The translations under genes and the position numbers were made by a program. From Bubalus kerabau (taxonomy: Eukaryota; Chordata; Mammalia; Artiodactyla; Bovidae), in NCBI RefSeq assembly GCF_029407905.1, contig NC_073628.1:14227501-14291500 (forward strand): DNA of 64,000 bases. Reading direction: 5' to 3'. Shown here piece by piece: positions 1 to 10,800 of this stretch. The notes beneath the pieces are model-generated. The model saw only the letters and a program-made list of their open reading frames with translations, did no database searches and was not told the DNA's origin. Position 1 is the first letter of the stretch. Each line of letters starts with the position of its first letter.

Positions 1-162
1 CATTCCAGGATGTCTGGCTCTAGGTCAGTGATCACACCATCGTGATTATCTGTGTCGTGAAGATCTTTTTTGTACAGCTCTTCTGTGTATTCTTGCCATC
101 TCTTTTTAATATCTTCTCCTTCTGTTAGGTCCATACCATTTCTGTCCTTTTTCGAGCCCATC
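1..162 (-). mobile_element. BovB LINE fragment
   Basis: Antisense BovB sequence, cut by the window edge. It matches the same stretch of the longer copies at 21372-21535 and 61650-61805. The right border abuts an L1. Confidence 0.85.
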
Positions 163-1471
163 TAACACCATACACAAAAATAAACTCAAAATGGATTAAA
201 GATCTAAACGTAAGACCAAAAATTATAAAATTCCTAGAGGAGAACATAGGCAAAACATTCTCCAACATACATCACAGCAGGATCCTCTATGAACCACCTC
301 CCAGAATATTGGAAATAAAAGCAAAAAGAAATAAATGGGACCTAATTAAATTTAAAAGCTTCTGCACAACAAAGGAAACTATAAGCAAGGTGAAAAGACA
401 GCCTTCAGAATGGGAGAAAATACTAGCAAATGAAGCAACTGACAAACAACTAATCTCAAAAATATACAAGCAACTCCTACAGCTCAACTCCAGAAAAATA
501 AATGACCCAATCAAAAAATGGGCCAAAGAACTAAATAGACATTTCTCCAAAGAAGACATACAAATGGCTAACAAACACATGAAAAGATGCTCATCACTCA
601 TTATCAGAGAAATGCAAATCAAAACCACTATGAGGTACCATTTACACCAGTCAGAATGGCTGCTACCCAGAAATCTACAAGCAATAAATGCTGGAGAGGG
701 TGTGGAGAAAAGGGAACCCTCTTACACTGTTGGTGGGAATGCAAACTAGTACAGCCACTCTGGAGAACAGTGTGGAGATTCCTTAAAAAACTGGAAATAG
801 AACTGCCTTATGATCCAGCAATCCCACTGCTGGGCATACACACTGAGGAAACCAGAAGGGAAAGAGACACATGTACCCCAATGTTCACCACAGCACTGTT
901 TATAATAGCCAGGACATGGAAGCAACCTAGATGTCCATCAGCAGATGAATGGATAAGAAAGCTGTGGCACATATACACAATGGAGTATTACTCAGCCATT
1001 AAAAAGAATACATTTGAATCAGTTCTAATGAGGTGGATGAAACTGGAGCCTATTATACAGAATGAAGTAAACCAGAAAGAAAAATACCAATACAGTATAC
1101 TAAAGCATATATATGGAATTTAGAAAGATGGTAACAATAACCCTGTATATGAGACAGCAAAAGAGACACTGATGTATAGAACAGTCTTTTGGACTCTGTG
1201 GGAGAGGGAGAGGGTGGGATGATTTGGGAGAATGGCATTGAAACATGTATAATATCATATATGAAACGAGTCGCCAGTCCAGGTTCGATGCATGATACTG
1301 GATGCTTGGAGCTGGTGCACTGGGACGACCCAGAGGGATGGTATGGGGAGGGAGGAGGGAGGAGGGTTCAGGATGGGGAACACATGTATACTTGTGGCGG
1401 ATTCATTTTGATATATGGCAAAACCAATACAATATTGTAAAGTTAAAAAATAAAATTAAAAAAAAAAAAAA
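163..1471 (+). mobile_element. L1, 5'-truncated, with 3' UTR and poly(A)
   Basis: End of L1 ORF2 (reading frame closes at 1123 after IYGI), then the bovid L1 3' UTR with its purine-rich GGGAGGGAGGAGG stretch, ending in a poly(A) run at 1459-1471. ORF2 is frameshifted between about 587 and 749. Confidence 0.9.
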
Positions 1472-1800
1472 GGAATCTCCACACTGTTCTCCATAGTGGC
1501 TGTACTAGTTTGCATTCCCACCAACAGTGTAAGAGGGTTCCCTTTTCTCCATACACTCTGCAGCATTTATTGTTTGTAGACTTTTGGATAGCAGCCATTC
1601 TGACTGGCATGAAATGGTACCTCATTGTGATTTCGATTTGCATTTCTCTGATAATGAATGATGTTGAGCATCTTTTCTTGTGTTTGTTAGTTTAGTTAGT
1701 ACATGTTTGGAACACATGTACACCCATGGTGGATTCAAGTCAATCTAGGGGAAAACCAATACAATATTGTAAAGGAAAATAAATAAATGAAATAATTTTT
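1472..1800. mobile_element. L1 with 5' inversion
   Basis: 1472-1695 is L1 ORF2 sequence in minus orientation; about 1707-1795 is the L1 3' end in plus orientation with an A-rich tail. This arrangement is the signature of twin-primed reverse transcription. It directly follows the tail of the previous L1. Confidence 0.75.
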
Positions 1801-2035
1801 AAAAATTAAAATAAAAAACACAACTACTGACTTCAGTGATGTTCAGTGACTGAACGTATTCTGTGGGAAAAAAAGACAGACCCTTATTTGAAATGTTCTT
1901 TTAAAATATTTTTTTCATTTTTCCTGAAGTTATTTTAAGGAAGAGGTTACCATTTCAAATATATACATAACCACCAAAATCTTTTGTTTCAAATTAAATT
2001 AATATCCAATATCTAGTCCATGTTCAAATTTATCT

Positions 2036-2248
2036 GTGCTGTGCATAGACTCTCAGTCATGTCTGACCCTTTGTGACCCCATGGACTGTAGCCTGCCAAG
2101 CTCCTCCATCCATGGGGATTCTCCAGTCAATAATACTGGAGTGGGTTGCCTTGCCCTTCTCCAGGGGATCATTCCAACCTAGGGAAAAACCCAGGTCTCT
2201 CTCATTGCAGGTGGATTCTTTACCATCTGAACCACCAGGGAAACCCAA
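2036..2248 (-). mobile_element. Bov-tA SINE
   Basis: Reverse complement shows the tRNA-like head (…GGTAAAGAATCCACCTGCAA) and the BovA body with the usual GGAGTGGGTTGCC segment on the plus strand. Inserted in the left arm of duplication 1 after duplication, as the other arm lacks it. Confidence 0.9.
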
Positions 2249-2454
2249 ATTTCTCTAATCCTCTGAAAAATGTCTTTTAACAGTTTATTTATTCAAATCA
2301 GAGTCTAGACAATGTACACATATATTGCATGAGACCTTTCTCAGACTTTAACTAAATAACAATCTCCCCCCATTTTATGCCATTTATTTGTTTAAAAAGT
2401 GGGAGTAGATGGGGTGGTTTGTCTCATAAAATGTTTCAAGTATTAGGTTTAGAG

Positions 2455-2832
2455 CAGGGCTCCACAACACTGGTACCAGGACCAGTACCAGTCCTTGGTC
2501 TATTAGGAACCAGACAGCACAGCAGGAGGTGAGCAGCAGGCCAGTGAGTGAGGCTTCATCTGTATTTACAGCTGCTCCCCAGGGCTCTCCCATCACCCCC
2601 AGATGGAACAGTCTAGTTCCAGGAAAACAAGGTCTGGGCTCCCACTGATTCTGCCTTGTGGACAGCTGTCTAATTATTTCATTATATATCACAATGTAAT
2701 AATAATAGAGATAAAGTACACAATAAATATAATGCCCTTGATTCATCCTGAAATAATCCCCTCGCTCTGCCCTGTGGAAAAATAGTCTTTCAGGAAACCA
2801 GTCCCTAGTGCTGATAAAGTTGGGGTCCACTG
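2455..2832 (+). mobile_element. MER1-type hAT-Charlie non-autonomous transposon
   Basis: 378 bases with terminal repeats CAGGGCTCCACAAC… and …GTTGGGGTCCACTG. Flanked by an 8-base target duplication GTTTAGAG/GCTTAGAG (7 of 8), the size hAT elements make. Body matches the MER1 consensus (GGACCAGTACCAGTCC, AGCAGGAGGTGAGCAG). Confidence 0.85.
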
Positions 2833-3230
2833 GCTTAGAGGATTACTTCCCTGTTCCTTTGTCTATGTACTTCCCTGAAAACTGGTAGTTAGATCCAGAC
2901 TTGAGTTCAGCAAATTTTATTGGAATATTTCATATGTTGTTCCACATATTTCTTAAGGCACCATTCCAAGAGACTCATAATTTCTAGTTGCCCTACTTTG
3001 ATTGAATCTTAGATACAGCGGGTCCTGAGTTGCCAACCTCTTGCATCCATTATAAACTTCCCCTTTAACATTTCATCTAATGGTTTTAGCATCCATTGAT
3101 GACCTTGTCCTAGATCCATTGTTTCATGAAGCTGTTGCAAATAGTGGTTTCCTGATTCTAACATTTCTTCTGATTTAATTCATGAAATTCTTCAAGTAAA
3201 GAAAACATTTCACCATTAACTATTGTACAA

Positions 3231-4549
3231 GCTGAGGAGGGGAGTAAGTGAAGCCAGCTCTTTAGCTCCCGGTGGAGCCAGGAAAACAGAAGTCCTGGCT
3301 CAGTCAGAGTTCCCATCATGGTTCAGAAACAGCAGTCATTTTGATGACTCAATATTGAGCCCTGTTGGTGGCAGGAGTTGCCTCTAAACAGAAGATTGCC
3401 ACCCCAAGAGGCAGAATAATTCATATTTGCTCCAGACTCAGGAATTCAAAAAGCTTTCTCAGGGCTACTTGCTCCTCCCAGGCACACATACATTCTCCAA
3501 GGTGGAATTATCATCTTGATGCCCACTTTCCTCATGAGGAAACAGGTTAAGGGACTTGATCAAGGCCCCACAACTAGGGATATGAGGAGCCAACGTGCAA
3601 ACTCAGGACATCAGTTCCCAAATTGTGTGGTTTTGCTCTGCTCCCACCAGAGATGGAGGGTGCTGACCTGCCACTAATTGTGAAGGCAGAAGCAAGCAAT
3701 ATCCAGGCTTAAAATGAAGAAAGTGAGGAAAACAACTAGACCATTCAAGTATCACCTAAATCAAATCCCTTATGGTTATACAGTGGAGGTGACAGATTCA
3801 AGGGATTAAATCTGGTAGACAGGGTGCCTGAAGAACTAATGATGGAGGTTTGACAGTGATCAAACCATTCCCAAGACACAGAAATGCAAGAAGGCAAAGT
3901 GGTTGGTTATCTGAGGATGGCTACAAATAGCAGAGAAAAGAAGAGAAGTGAAAGCAAACGGAAAAGAGAAAGTTAAAACCAAAGGAATGCAGACTTCCAG
4001 AGAAGAGCAAGGAGAGATAAGAAAGCCTTCTTAAGTGAACAGTGCAAGAAATAGAGAAAAACAATAGAATTGCAAAGACAAGACATCTCTTCAAGAAAAT
4101 TGGAGATACCATACGGACATGTGATCTGAGGTGGACTAGTCAAAGCACTCCCTTGAACCTTCAGGTCTCTGAGCTTCTTTCCTTATGGGTTAGATGCCTT
4201 AGGGATATAAAACCCTAGGGCAGGTAGCTCTGGTCTCCCTCACTAGGTGTAGAAGCCTTAAGGAAGAAAGCTGTCAGGCTAAGACAATCAAAGAAGAGAG
4301 AGGGGAAAGAGCGAGGGTGAGAAAGAGAGAACTGATGACTTCTGATTTCTTGGGTCCAGTCACTGAGATCTTTCTATCTGCTCTGGTTCCTATGTACAGG
4401 ATCTCCAGTGTTCTTCTGAAAAGTCTCCCCTTTACTTGAAACCAGCTGGAGTTGAGCTCCTCTCCCTAGTGCTTCAAACTTGGTTCTAGATCCTCCCTGA
4501 TTATGATGCACCTCCCAGACCCAAAAAGAGGCACCCATTTGTTTTAGCA
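3231..4549. other. Unassigned intergenic DNA downstream of PAG
   Basis: No coding signal. A MIR-like segment in minus orientation lies near 3510-3640 (CTCATGAGGAAACAGGTTAAGGG). The rest shows nothing I recognise. Confidence 0.5.
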
Positions 4550-4567
4550 CCATTAAGAGTAAAACAT

Positions 4568-4573
4568 TTTATT
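4568..4573 (-). terminator. PAG: PAG poly(A) signal AATAAA
   Basis: AATAAA on the minus strand, about 127 bases after the stop codon, followed by an AT-rich stretch. PAG and pepsinogen mRNAs have short 3' UTRs of about this size, so cleavage is expected near 4545-4555. Confidence 0.8.
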
Positions 4574-4699
4574 CTTTACTGAGAATAGAGTTTGCAGAGC
4601 ACCAAACACAGTTCACCAGCATCTCTGGGCAGGAGTGCCCTAGTGTGAGCGAGTGTGTGTTAGGAGCAGCCTGATTGATTCCTGAACGAGTCCAAGCAT

Positions 4700-4846
4700 T
4701 TACACTGCTGGAGCCAGGCCAATCCTGTCATTTCTTCGATCAAAAACTGCGAAGTACTGTCTCAGGAAGGCGTCACCCAGGATCCAGGTCTCTGGAGAGC
4801 TAGTTTCTGTGCCCCCATGAAAGATGCTAAGGCAGAAGTTTTGAGC
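4700..4846 (-). CDS. PAG: PAG exon 9, coding part
   Basis: 147 bases: residues 329-376 and TAA stop (4702-4700). Encodes the C-terminal hydrophobic core, including ETWILGDAFLRQYFAVFDR and IGLAPAV, the usual end of PAGs. Acceptor CCCCAAG. The exon continues into a short 3' UTR ending near 4550. Confidence 0.95.
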   Translation of the reverse strand, partial: AQNFCLSIFHGGTETSSPETWILGDAFLRQYFAVFDRRNDRIGLAPAV

Positions 4847-7800
4847 CTTGGGGAGTTAAGAGAGACACACCAGTCAGCCTGTGTGCTTACTGCAACTCCC
4901 TCCTCAATATCCAGACCTGGCATACTTCTTGGTTTTATTTCCCTCTTTTGGTAAGTATCAGGTGATTTTCTCAGAAGCTGGGGATATGAGGGTTCATCCA
5001 AAACCAAAAAGGACCAAAGCATGTGGTTGCAATATGGCAGGAGTGTGGGGAGGGGAGGATTGGGAGTTTGGAATGATCAGATGCAAAGTAATATACAGAG
5101 GAATGATAAGCAACAAAGTCCTACTTCTGGAGCAAGGAACTGTATTCAATATTTATTGACTAACTGATGAAAAAGAATATATATATTTGTATATGTACAG
5201 CTAAAACACTTAGCTGTGCAGCAGAACTTAAGGCAAAGCTGAAGATCAGCTATACTGCAACACGTTTTTTTAAGAAAAGAACAAGAGTGCCTCCTAGTTC
5301 TCCTCACACTCTCTGTTTCTTTCCTTCTGACTCCTGCTCCTTGTTTTCTCTGCAGAGAATGCCTGTTCTTCTCCTGCGTCCCCCAAACCAGTTCTTTTTA
5401 ACTTTTAATTTTGTTTTGGAGTATAGCTGACTAACAGTATTTGAAGTTTCAGGTGGACAGTAAAGGGATTCAGTCATACATATACATGTATCCTTGTCCC
5501 AGAGACACACCCCTCCCATCCAGGCTGCCACCTTATGTTGAGCAGTGTTCCCTGTGCTATACAGTAGCTCACTGTTGGTTATGCATGTTAAATACATTCA
5601 AAGCAGTGCTCACAACATATTCTTTAAGCCTTCTCTCAGCCCCTCTGAGAAGACTGTTTGGACCCACACTCAGCCTTTGGTCACTTCAGGTTTGGCTGGG
5701 TGACTTATTCTGGTCTCCATCCCCGCCAGTTGGTCCATAGCCCAAATTACCCCTAATAAATCCCAGGGTCCCTTTGCAGAGCACCACGGGGTGCCATTTG
5801 CATGGAACCCAGGGCAGATTTGCCTAGACCCAAGCAGGCCTCCCTATGGTGTCATGAGTCAGGGGTTTTAGAATTACTGCAGTTCCCTCTCTTCCTCAAA
5901 GCCTTCTTTGAGCCCAACAGCCTGCTCTGAACTCCCACAGGGAGCTGATGTGAAGCCTCCACCTTGTGTTAGGTCTGAGAAGTCACTGTGCACCCTTTAA
6001 TCACCTTAGCATCCAACCTCCCCATAGAGGGGCCAGGTAGCCTGACTTACAGAGGGGAAACTGGAGAAGTTGCAGTCAAGATCTATGATAGCCATGTAAT
6101 TTATTGTAACTGGGACAATTTCAAGAAGGAAAGGGAGACTGTTAATCATTATGGTGGGAGCACACACAGGGACTGCCACCAGCCAACCCCCCTTGTCACA
6201 TGTCCTATTTTAGGGATCCCTAGAGCTGACTTTCTGTATTTCTGCATCTGAGGGCTCTAGTAGAACTGAAGATCTATGAAGGCAGAGGCCCTTAGTGTTC
6301 CCCTCTCCTTGTGACTCCCACCATGCCATCACGGAGTGGTGTCTCCATGTTTATTTCAGGAGGATGGATGTCCCAGACTGTCCTCTACTCTCAAGTGGTT
6401 GATTTTGTGGACGTGCTGGCCCACCCATAGTGGATCAGCAGCATCTGCAATGGTGTGGCTTGGCCTGCAGAGGGTGCCCTCCTCCCGGCAGTAGCCCAAG
6501 AGTTCCTGAAAACCCCAATTTAGAGAACAAACCCTCAGGGATGGCCCCTCACCTTGATGATGTAGGCTTGAGGGGGCAGTGGATAGTCGATGCCATTGAT
6601 GTTGAAGATGACAGGAGGCAGGGTCTTGACGGCATCACATGAAACCACATACTGTTAGAGAGAAGGAGAGAGGTTGGCCCAGAGAATCCTTATTTTGTGG
6701 GGAGACTGGGAGTGATCCTGTAGCATGACCCTTTACCTCAGAACCCTGGTGCCTGGCATTCATGAGCTTGTGGATGTTGGTGACCAGTCTTGTTGGGCCA
6801 TGGATCATTGATGTCCCAGTGTCCAAAAGGGCCTGACATCCACGAGAACAAGCAGTAACATTCCCATTTATGCTGATGCTGAGAGACAGTAGGACAAAGC
6901 GGGCATCAGGGTCATACGGAAAGCTGCTTCACAGCTGCCCCTTCCCTGACTGTCTCCTGAACAGAGCTTCATCTCTTGCCCTGACTTTTCCTTTGCTCTG
7001 ATCACAGCACCTTCCTTGACATGCGTGAATGCAGTACTTGAATACACCAGGCTCTTTAATACCTTGACACATGCTTCCTTCCTAGAAGAGCCCCCTCGCC
7101 TCTGACTAGCTAATTTCTCCTCATCTTCCAGATTCCAGCTTAACTGTCGTGGTTCCAGGGAAGTCTTTCCCCCAGTGTATATCAGTCTCCTGTCTTCGTC
7201 ACTCTCTGTATCTCTATAGACCCTTCCTCATGTCTAGCATGTACCAAAGTGACAATTTACTCTGTGTGTGTGTCATTTCTTGTACATTTGCCTTCTTAGA
7301 TGTGAGGATGAGTTTTATTCTCATCACATCCCTAAAGTGCCTGGCACACAGTGGATGCACAATGCTTGTCTGTTGAATGAGTGAATGAAGACTGTGAAAA
7401 TAATGAATGAAGACCATCCAGAGAGGTATATCTGATGTCTCACCAACAATGGGACAAACACACAGTAAAGATGGAGGTTCCTGCGGCAGCAGATTCTCAT
7501 AGGGGTAGGGGAGACCGGCTGCCCTGGGAGGGGATGTCTCTGAGCAGCAACCCCTCACTGGGCTCAGACCCTGAGACACTGACCAGGTGATACCTGACTA
7601 GACACAGAACCTCAATGGACCAGTAAGCTTTTATCTGAGGGTCAAACACAGAATCTCATCAATGATTACCTCTTCTTCTCAAGCCAGTCTTGGATCCCAC
7701 CTTCCCGATTCTCTAACCCCAGCCCCATGTGTGCCCAGGGACATGGGGTGTCTCTTTTTATGAGTCACTTTCGGGTCCCAAGACTGTGGCCAACCTCTCT

Positions 7801-10800
7801 CCACTGCTGGCTAGCTTCTCCCTAAGGAGACCAGTTTTCCCCATTTCTTCAGGACTTTCCCTATTTTTAAACTGACATTTATCTGTACTAACTTCCTTGG
7901 TCCCATGTAGCCCTCGACAGTTGGTCATGTTATCACAGCTCTGTTCAGGCTGAGGAAATTTTCCCTGATCCTCTTTTCATCACACTGTAAAGTCCTATAA
8001 CCATGCTCCCCACCTCACACTCAGGGGTGCAGTCCTCCCACAGCTGCACAGGCCTCTCTGGACCCTGTGATGGACCCTGTTTAGAGCCCTGGTCAGGAGG
8101 CCTGGGGTGATTATGAACCCATGGGTGATTTGTGTATCTGTGTTTCTGTGTTTATATGTGTGTTCATATGTGGCTCTGTGTGTGTACTTGTGTGTCTCTG
8201 GCTGGTTATGCATGTTTATTTGTGCCTACTAGTGTCTTTGTATGTGTGCCTGTGTGTCTGTCTGTGTCGTAGTGGTTGGTGTGTATGTTTATTAATTGTG
8301 TGTCTGGTAGTGCATTTGTGTGTTTGTCTGTGTCCATGTACAGATATGGGAGCATCACTTGGGGTGATCCTCAGAGGGAGAGGCTTACCGGTTCATGCTT
8401 ATCTGCCAGTAGCGAGTTTGGGACACTGGCATCCAGTTGAGCTCTCCCTTGTAGTAGCGGTGGTCCACCCCACCAAACATCACCACACTGCCCTCCGGCT
8501 TGCATCTATAGAAAGGGGGCAGGGATCCTTTGAGGACAGTAACAACAGCACTGTCTGAGAGTTGTGCTTGTCCACCCATCAAGGCCCTAATAAGGTCCCC
8601 ACGTACAGATGCAGAAATAGAGTCTAGGAGCAATTGAGAACCAGACTGAGGGTGGTCGCTGGCTAATGAGTGGCACAGAGGAGGTTAGAAGCTGGGCCAC
8701 CTGGCAGGTCTCTATCCACTCAGTCTTCAGAAGAGGCCCTGGACCTCCTGCGACCTGAGTGGTCAGATACTCTCAGAGGACAGTGTGCTGAAGGCTTTTG
8801 GCTTCCCCCTGTACGGTCTGTTTTTTTGTTTGTTTGTTTGTTTGTTTTCAGAAAAACTAAGGCCTGAAAACACTAAGGGTGTGGCTTCAAGTCATTCAGG
8901 GTTGGCTTCACTGGCCCGTGACCTGTGCTGTTCATTGGGCCCCACACTCAGCTGGGCCCCCACCTCTGCTCTCCCTGTCTTGAAATTCCCAATAGTTGTT
9001 GAAAAAGAAATCCCACACTTTTGTTTTGGGTCTCACGCTTTCATTTTGCACTGGCTCCTGCAAATTGTTTAGCTGGTCCTGGGTGCCCAGTTAAATGTTC
9101 GTGAGGAAGGAAAGATTTCCACCATCCCTCTCTTTCCTTCCATGTCAAATTCATCAGCAAATCCTGTTGCCTTTTCTTCCAACTTGTATCCTGACACCTT
9201 GCATTAGTTTTCCTTTTCGCTCACCCCCTACCCCAAGCCCCAGCTCTTGCATCCAGGAGCCTGGTTATGTACCAATAAAATTTTATTTATAAAAGCCAGT
9301 GGTGAGCCCAGGTGGGGCCCTGGGGCCATAGTTATCCTGGGTTAGATCATCTCTCAGCATACTTCTGTATCAATTGTTGCATAATTTTCATGCAAATGAA
9401 AGCATCTTACAACTAATTTGGAGAGGGACTGTCCAGCTCAGACTTACTTGTTCAAGTAGAAGGCAAAGACAGGCTCAGAAAAGGCACCTTGCGACCACAA
9501 GTTGTCAAAGATGGGGATGATACCTTTGGTGCTGATGGAGGGGAAGGCCAAGCCCAGGACGCCATCAAAGGGTGCACCATCAAACCCATATTCCTCCAGG
9601 CTTAGGCCAAACGACTGTTTAAGGCTAACAAGGTTCCCGATCTGTGGGCGAGAAGAGTGTTCCCACATAAAGTTTTTTTAAGTGGGTCTAGGCTTGGGCT
9701 GAGGAAGAGATGCCATTAGCATTGCAGAGATCTGAGGTCTTTGTGTGTCCTTGGTAGACCTCAGATTTTTAGACCTACCCTGAAGGGGAATTTGGGTTCC
9801 ATTTATGTGGTCTGTGGATTTAGACAGGGTACTCAGGGCTGGTGCACTGGCATGATTCTGAAGGATGGGATGGGGAGTGGGTCTCAGGTTGGAGAACACA
9901 GGAACACCCATGGCTGATTCATGTCAATGTATGGCAAAAACCATTACAATACTGTAAAGTAATTAGCCTCCAATTAAAAAAAAAAAAAATCTGCTCCTGT
10001 GAAAAACACCATCTGAGTGAGTCAAATTGGCCTCATGCCTTCTTGTACCGATGGGGCAACCGAGTCTGGCCAGGACCCAATGGTGCCCCCTTGTGGACAA
10101 AATGAGTCAAGAGCAGGAGAGCCTTCTCGGGCATCTCTCTGAACTGATGACAGAAATGGAGTACCTTGATGGTAATGTATTTTGGATTCTGCATCTGCCC
10201 AGAAAGACAGAGGTCCATTATACAATGTTTCTGGCAGGGTTCTTATGAAATTACTGCCTGGGAAATACATTTTTGGGGGTATGTGTATGTTTGTGTGAGT
10301 GTCTATGAGAGAGAGAGAGAGAGGCGAACTACTCAGGCACTAGGGGGAGGGAGGCTGTAGGTTTTATTAGACTCCCAAAGGCCCCATACGTTGAGAACAC
10401 ACTTAGGCCCACCTACATCTCTGGCATCCTGATTATCCACCCTGCATACCCGAAGTGCTTGACTGCACCCAGGGTCCCCAGATCAGTTTTATCCTTTCCC
10501 CAAATACCCACCACCAGCTTCAGTCCTGACAAGCCAGCCCAGCTCCACCGCTTACCACACCTGTGACCTCAGCAAGCCCTTGCTGTCTGCATCTGTTTCC
10601 TCATCTGTATCATTAGTTAGTCAACGCACCTGCTGTGTGGGGTTGTTGCAGATTTAAACAAGTTATTACCACAAAAGTGCCTGGAAGTCTGAGAATATAA
10701 AAGTTGGTGCTTTTTCCCCCCTCTTCTGGCTCCCAGCAAAATGAACCCTGAGCTGCTCATGGGCAGAGGAGCTGCAAGTCCACAGCCCAAGCCCCTCTCT

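Larger units (their letters stand above)
1850..3230 (-). repeat. Inverted duplication 1, left arm
   Basis: The reverse complement aligns along its length with 18880-22330. Both arms carry the same MER1-type element in the same target, and the flanks match on both sides; for example CATGAAACAATGGATCT occurs in both. The Bov-tA at 2036-2248 is missing from the other arm. Identity by eye is roughly 75-80 percent. Confidence 0.85.

Noticed and set aside
287..1123. Overlapping ORFs suggesting genes on both strands
   Set aside because: They are L1 ORF2 and its antisense; the same sequence recurs at 34.7-35.5, 46.75-47.3 and 1.47-1.7 kb.
2384..2830. 148-codon minus-strand ORF
   Set aside because: Lies almost wholly in the MER1-type transposon; a similar frame appears in the second copy at 19465-19719, a by-product of repeat sequence.
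8121..8558. 145-codon plus-strand ORF rich in Cys and Val
   Set aside because: Made by the TG-rich repeat and the antisense of PAG exon 6.
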